In this document: one piece after another, positions 5,967 to 9,166 of the stretch
How the letters are laid out: the number at the start of each line of letters is the position of its first letter
Numbering within the stretch: position 1 is the stretch's first letter
Source: Bryobacterales bacterium
GTDB lineage: Bacteria; Acidobacteriota; Terriglobia; Bryobacterales; Bryobacteraceae
Reading direction: 5' to 3'
Assembly (NCBI GenBank): GCA_003132865.1
Contig: PKYZ01000225.1
Span: forward strand, 1,842 to 11,007
DNA: 9,166 nucleotides
Program-made: the position numbers and the translations under genes
Notes under the pieces: model-generated
The model's database searches: none
Told to the model about the DNA's origin: nothing
What the model saw: the letters and a program-made list of their open reading frames with translations, nothing else

Positions 5967-6770
5967 ATGGGCCGCAATCAGTGGAAAGCGAACCTCGACG
6001 AGCTTTGCCGCAGCCTGGAGCACTATGCCTCGGACCTGCCCGCGGCTCCGAGTTCCTCCGCGACGGCAGCGCGTTTGAGTGACTCCCTTTATCTGGCAAA
6101 CTCGGCTTCGGATGCGAATTTCTCGGCCATCTGCGCCAGCGGGTATCTGTTTTCGGCGGCGCGCCTCGGTAAATCGATGCCGCCAACGTGCCCCGAGATG
6201 ATACTGGGGACGGCCGGCTCTGTGTTCTTCTATCTTTCACCGTTCCGATATCCCAACACCAACTGCGGCTTACTGCTTGCCCATAGCCTGGAATCGGAGC
6301 ACGAAGATGACGGCGTGGCCACACCTTTCGATTCCGGCGGCCTGGTAAAGAAGTTTACCCGGCGCAATCCCGCCGAGTCGCCGCAAGAATTCTTATCCCG
6401 CCACGAGTTGCCGATTCCGGAGCACCGCCGCTATCTCTGCCGGTCCATGGACGCCCTCTTTCACAAACCTGAGGACTACGTAGAAGGGTCGCATCCGCAG
6501 TGGCCGGGACCCATTGGCTTGGATGGAGGAGACCAACGGCGCTGGACGCATGAAGTGCGAATCCCAGATCGAGTCCCGGTGCGTGGCAGCCATTTGCAGG
6601 CGGCCTTCGCTCCCAAAGCCCGCGTGGCAGCAAACCCGGCTGTGGAAGATCTCTTTCAGTGGTGCGCCACAGAGGGCGTGGACCGCATATCCTTTGACAC
6701 GCCGCGCGGGGATGACTTCGAAGCGTTGCGGCGGGAGTGCCGCGATTATATCCGCCGCAAGCTATACTAG
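5967..6770 (+). CDS. Uncharacterised protein, possible DarT-like ADP-ribosyltransferase fold
   Basis: The 267-residue product has no signal peptide or membrane helix, so it should be cytosolic. I do not recognise a named family, but three blocks appear in the order seen in ADP-ribosyltransferases related to DarT. LYLANSASDANFSAICASGY (41-60) resembles the 'LYHxTxxxNLxSIxxxGxL' motif. VFFYLSPFRYPNT (86-98) resembles 'VPFYFxPRSPM'. RRWTHEVRIPDRVPV (191-205), with E196, resembles the 'AEFLVxDxVP' strand that carries the catalytic Glu. The expected first-motif His is replaced by Leu43, so activity may be lost or the resemblance may mislead. The C-terminal helix (FEALRRECRDYIRRKL) is amphipathic. 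The ATG at 5967 is the first after the relic's stop; the Shine-Dalgarno is weak. The next gene starts after seven bases. The reading frame is certain; the fold is inference. Confidence 0.85.
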   Translation: MGRNQWKANLDELCRSLEHYASDLPAAPSSSATAARLSDSLYLANSASDANFSAICASGYLFSAARLGKSMPPTCPEMILGTAGSVFFYLSPFRYPNTNCGLLLAHSLESEHEDDGVATPFDSGGLVKKFTRRNPAESPQEFLSRHELPIPEHRRYLCRSMDALFHKPEDYVEGSHPQWPGPIGLDGGDQRRWTHEVRIPDRVPVRGSHLQAAFAPKARVAANPAVEDLFQWCATEGVDRISFDTPRGDDFEALRRECRDYIRRKLY

Positions 6771-6777
6771 ATTTTCC

Positions 6778-7440
6778 ATGCCAACCCAGTGGAACGTCGA
6801 TGACCTCGATATCGTGGGCTACGGAAACGTCCTCAATGACGACATGCTGCCTTCCGTGGTGCCACCCGTGTTCCGCTTGAGGAGCGATGCCACAAGGGCG
6901 TTGCTTCCCCCTTATTTTTTCAACGCTGGTTTCTTGTGCAACGCCACCGAAGTCTCCCAGTCTGAATTGGAGGATTTGAGAGACTCCAACGAGATCACTC
7001 TTTTCGATGATATCTTCGCCGCACGCGCCGGTTTTGAACTCTGGATCGACCAGGCGTTTCAGCGGCATTACCAACCACGCGACGAGGCAAACAGGGAGCT
7101 GAGTCGCATAGCGGCCGAGGCGATCGAAAATGCGGAGGAGGCACTGCGAGAAGGCAACCTCGAAGAGGCGGACCGTCTCAGCGGAGTAGCTATATCAGCG
7201 GACGACACGAAGCTAGAACCGCTGGCAATTAAAGCTGCGATTCGCCGGCGCAAGGGAAACGACGCCGGTGAGCGGCTCATGACTGAACTGGCTGCACCGG
7301 TGCTGGAAGAAAGACTGTTCAAGCTGCTGGTTGACGATTACTGCCGCGGCGCCGCCTGGAAACAACCAATTGAACCGGCGCAGGCTCACGTTACGCACCG
7401 GCCAATGCAGGGGATAGCCTGCCTGCGCGCAGCCGCGTAA
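6778..7440 (+). CDS. Uncharacterised helical protein, middle gene of the three-gene cluster
   Basis: The 220-residue product is soluble and unrecognised. Its first 95 residues, with LPPYFFNAGFLCNATE (43-58) and an acidic stretch SELEDLRDSNEITLFDDIF (62-80), may form a small globular domain. Residues about 101-190 are strongly helical and alanine/glutamate-rich, with a TPR-like pair around AEEALREGNLEEADRLSGVA (119-138). The final ~25 residues lack clear structure. The ATG at 6778 lies seven bases after the upstream stop; the frame is open farther upstream to 6514 but would overlap the first gene by over 250 bases, so the internal ATG is preferred. The stop is five bases before the ATPase gene. 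An adaptor between the first protein and the ATPase is a guess from position only. Confidence 0.8.
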   Translation: MPTQWNVDDLDIVGYGNVLNDDMLPSVVPPVFRLRSDATRALLPPYFFNAGFLCNATEVSQSELEDLRDSNEITLFDDIFAARAGFELWIDQAFQRHYQPRDEANRELSRIAAEAIENAEEALREGNLEEADRLSGVAISADDTKLEPLAIKAAIRRRKGNDAGERLMTELAAPVLEERLFKLLVDDYCRGAAWKQPIEPAQAHVTHRPMQGIACLRAAA

Positions 7441-7445
7441 AAGCG

Positions 7446-9166
7446 ATGCCCCTCCCGTACGTTTTTACCTTCTACAGCTACAAGGGTGGCGTAGGCCGGA
7501 GCTTGGCTGTCATGAACGTGGCCTACACACTTGCGGGGTGGGGCCGGCACGTTCTGATGGTGGACATGGACCTGGAGGCTCCGGGAATTAGTGGCTTCCT
7601 GCAAAGAAGTAACGAGCTTGCCGAACCAGAGTCTGCCCATCCGAAAGATATCCTGACCCTCCTTGGGGAAGGGGCCAGGGCGCTGCGGGATGGTAGCGCG
7701 ACGGACGAAATCGAACGCAACCTTCCTCCGGTGTCCAATTACATCCGAGCGGTGGCCGAAGAAAAACTGACCGCCCTCCGGCCGCAACTAGGGCTGTTGG
7801 GCCGCTTGGACGTCCTGGGCACGGATCTCTCTCGCGACTACAACGCGCGTTTGGCACAACTGGGCCTGCAGGACCTTCCGCAAGAACGGTTGATTGCGCT
7901 GAGCCGCCTGCTCCACCAGTATTTCAAGGCGCAGGTCTTCCCGCACCGGCCGCTCGGTATCGAGATCTTCGAGCCGCCCATCCAGACACCATACGACTAC
8001 GTTCTCGTGGATAGCCGCACTGGGATAACGGAGATCGGCGGACTGTGTGTGGGCCCGCTGGCCGATCGGCTCGTCGTGATCACAGGCTTGAACGACCAGA
8101 ACGTGTCCGGTACGCTGAGCTTCCTGGAAGAAGCCGGCATCCAGCCAAAATCGCGATCCGAAAAAGACCCACCGTGGGACGATGCCGACGCGGTTAGCGT
8201 CGGGGTTGCCGACAGCCAGAGCCTTGGCCCCAAGCCGACGATTCTGGTCGCCAGTCCGGTGCCAGCCGGTGAGATCGCCTACAAGCGGCAGCGGCTGAGT
8301 GAACTCGAGAGCCTCCTTGGCATCCGTCCGGTATCGCTCTCCTATCATCCGCAGATGGCCCTGATGGAGAGTGTCTTCGTGCGCGATTACCCGGAGGAAT
8401 ACCTAGCGCAGGAGTACAAGGGGTTGGCGACGAGGGTGATGGCACAGGTCAATGACGATCCGCAAGGCCTGGTGTTCGAGGCCGGGGTTCTGTGGAACGA
8501 GAAGAAGGAACCGGCCAAAGCGATCGCCCGCGCGCTGCGGCTCGCCTCTCACGTTCCGGAACTGGGCGCCCCACTGCTTGGACTGTTCTCGCAACGCAGC
8601 CCAGAGTCCGGCATTCCGGAGATGCGGCAACTGTACGCTGTTCTCTCCCGGAATGCGGCAGCGAGGCTGGCCGCACTCAACAACTGGGCCAATGCGCTAC
8701 AGCTCCTGGCTACGACGAAGGTGGGGGAGGAAGCCAACCTGCTGTTTGCGGAGGCGGGCGACAAGTACGCCGAGGCGCTGCGGCTGAAGCCGGACAATCA
8801 CGAGGCGCTCAACAACTGGGGTAATGCGCTGTCCGATCAAGCCAAGATGAATGCTGGGGAGGAAGCCGACCGGCTGTTTGCGGAGGCGTGCGGCAAGTAC
8901 GCCGAGGCGCTGCGGCTGAAGCCGGACTATCATGCTGCGCTCTTCAACTGGGGCGCGGCGCTGTCCGACCACGCCACGACGAAGGTGGGGGAGGAAGCCG
9001 ACCGTCTGTTTGCGGAGGCGGGCGGCAAGTTCGCCGAGGCGCTGCGGCTGAAGCCGGACGATGATGAGACACTCTACAACTGGGGCAATGCGCTGTACGA
9101 TCAGGCCAAGACGAAGGTGGGAGGGGAAGCCGACCGGTTGTTTACGGAGGCGTGCGGCAAGTACGC
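7446..9166 (+). CDS. KGGVGR-variant ParA/MinD-like ATPase fused to TPR-type repeats (partial, 3' end beyond window)
   Basis: 573 residues are visible with no stop. The N-terminus FTFYSYKGGVGRSLAVMN (7-24) is a deviant Walker A: the signature Lys13 is kept, but the second Lys of the usual KGGxGKT/S is Arg18. VLMVDMDLEAPG (36-47) is the switch I/Walker A' strand and YDYVLVDSRTGITEIGG (183-199) the Walker B region, both normal for SIMIBI ATPases. A helical insert lies between (about 60-180). The ATPase part ends near 335. It is followed by a linker and then by 44-residue repeats of the type ADRLFAEACGKYAEALRLKP, DYHAALFNWGAALSDHA from about 410 to the window end. Proteins with this motif carry names such as 'KGGVGR-motif variant AAA ATPase'; their biochemical role is poorly known. 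The ATG at 7446 follows the upstream stop by five bases. It is probably a cytosolic regulator or sensor in the cluster. Confidence 0.9.
   Translation, partial: MPLPYVFTFYSYKGGVGRSLAVMNVAYTLAGWGRHVLMVDMDLEAPGISGFLQRSNELAEPESAHPKDILTLLGEGARALRDGSATDEIERNLPPVSNYIRAVAEEKLTALRPQLGLLGRLDVLGTDLSRDYNARLAQLGLQDLPQERLIALSRLLHQYFKAQVFPHRPLGIEIFEPPIQTPYDYVLVDSRTGITEIGGLCVGPLADRLVVITGLNDQNVSGTLSFLEEAGIQPKSRSEKDPPWDDADAVSVGVADSQSLGPKPTILVASPVPAGEIAYKRQRLSELESLLGIRPVSLSYHPQMALMESVFVRDYPEEYLAQEYKGLATRVMAQVNDDPQGLVFEAGVLWNEKKEPAKAIARALRLASHVPELGAPLLGLFSQRSPESGIPEMRQLYAVLSRNAAARLAALNNWANALQLLATTKVGEEANLLFAEAGDKYAEALRLKPDNHEALNNWGNALSDQAKMNAGEEADRLFAEACGKYAEALRLKPDYHAALFNWGAALSDHATTKVGEEADRLFAEAGGKFAEALRLKPDDDETLYNWGNALYDQAKTKVGGEADRLFTEACGKY
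8733..9166 (+). repeat. 132-base in-frame tandem repeats in the ATPase-TPR gene
   Basis: Units start at 8733, 8865, 8997 and 9129, an exact 132-base (44-codon) period, with the fourth cut by the window edge. Units two and three differ at about 19 of 132 positions by hand count (about 86% identity). Differences cluster in the second half of the unit (the helix faces near 'DYHAALF' and 'DDDETLY'), while the start is nearly unchanged. A partial related unit precedes them (about 8673-8732). This points to recent expansion by duplication or slippage. Confidence 0.9.

Noticed and set aside
8733..9166. CRISPR-like array
   Set aside because: The period is an exact codon multiple in an open frame with no conserved-repeat/unique-spacer pattern; it is a protein repeat.

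Overview
The window is GC-rich DNA that most resembles a chromosome of Acidobacteriota, probably a Solibacter/Bryobacter-type lineage. This rests on the style of the genes (a secreted TPR protein with a degenerate peptidase-like N-terminus, an ACS-type MFS transporter, a fused ParA-like/TPR protein) and on two relics of a tail sequence ('GYGF.WRL...WRFEERDGG...ISLTRDIP') that I associate from memory with hypothetical proteins of this phylum. The assignment is inference; no rRNA or marker gene is present.

Region 1 (1-2961) is an ordinary, tightly packed plus-strand operon: the last codons of an unidentified gene, a 561-residue exported TPR protein whose N-terminal metallopeptidase-like domain seems to have lost its active site, and a 400-residue MFS transporter that starts inside the stop codon of the TPR gene (GTGA overlap).

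Region 2 (2962-5966) is a gene graveyard with one intact gene. Two direct imperfect repeats (3032-3450 and 5547-5932) each end in a broken piece of the same acidobacterial tail. Between them lie a frameshifted coiled-coil relic on the minus strand, a multiply frameshifted relic at 4161-4466, a G-rich palindromic stretch, and an intact secreted beta-class carbonic anhydrase on the minus strand (4771-5493).

Region 3 (5967-9166, running off the window) begins 34 bases after the second repeat ends. It is a compact plus-strand three-gene cluster: a 267-residue protein with features reminiscent of DarT-like ADP-ribosyltransferases, a 220-residue mostly helical protein, and a ParA/MinD-like ATPase with a deviant KGGVGRS Walker A motif fused to near-identical 44-residue TPR-type repeats. 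Gaps of 7 and 5 bases imply cotranscription. A possible effector beside a P-loop ATPase with fast-evolving repeats, at the edge of a rearranged region, is the kind of layout seen in prokaryotic conflict systems. It is the best candidate for an undescribed system here, but that function is a prediction.
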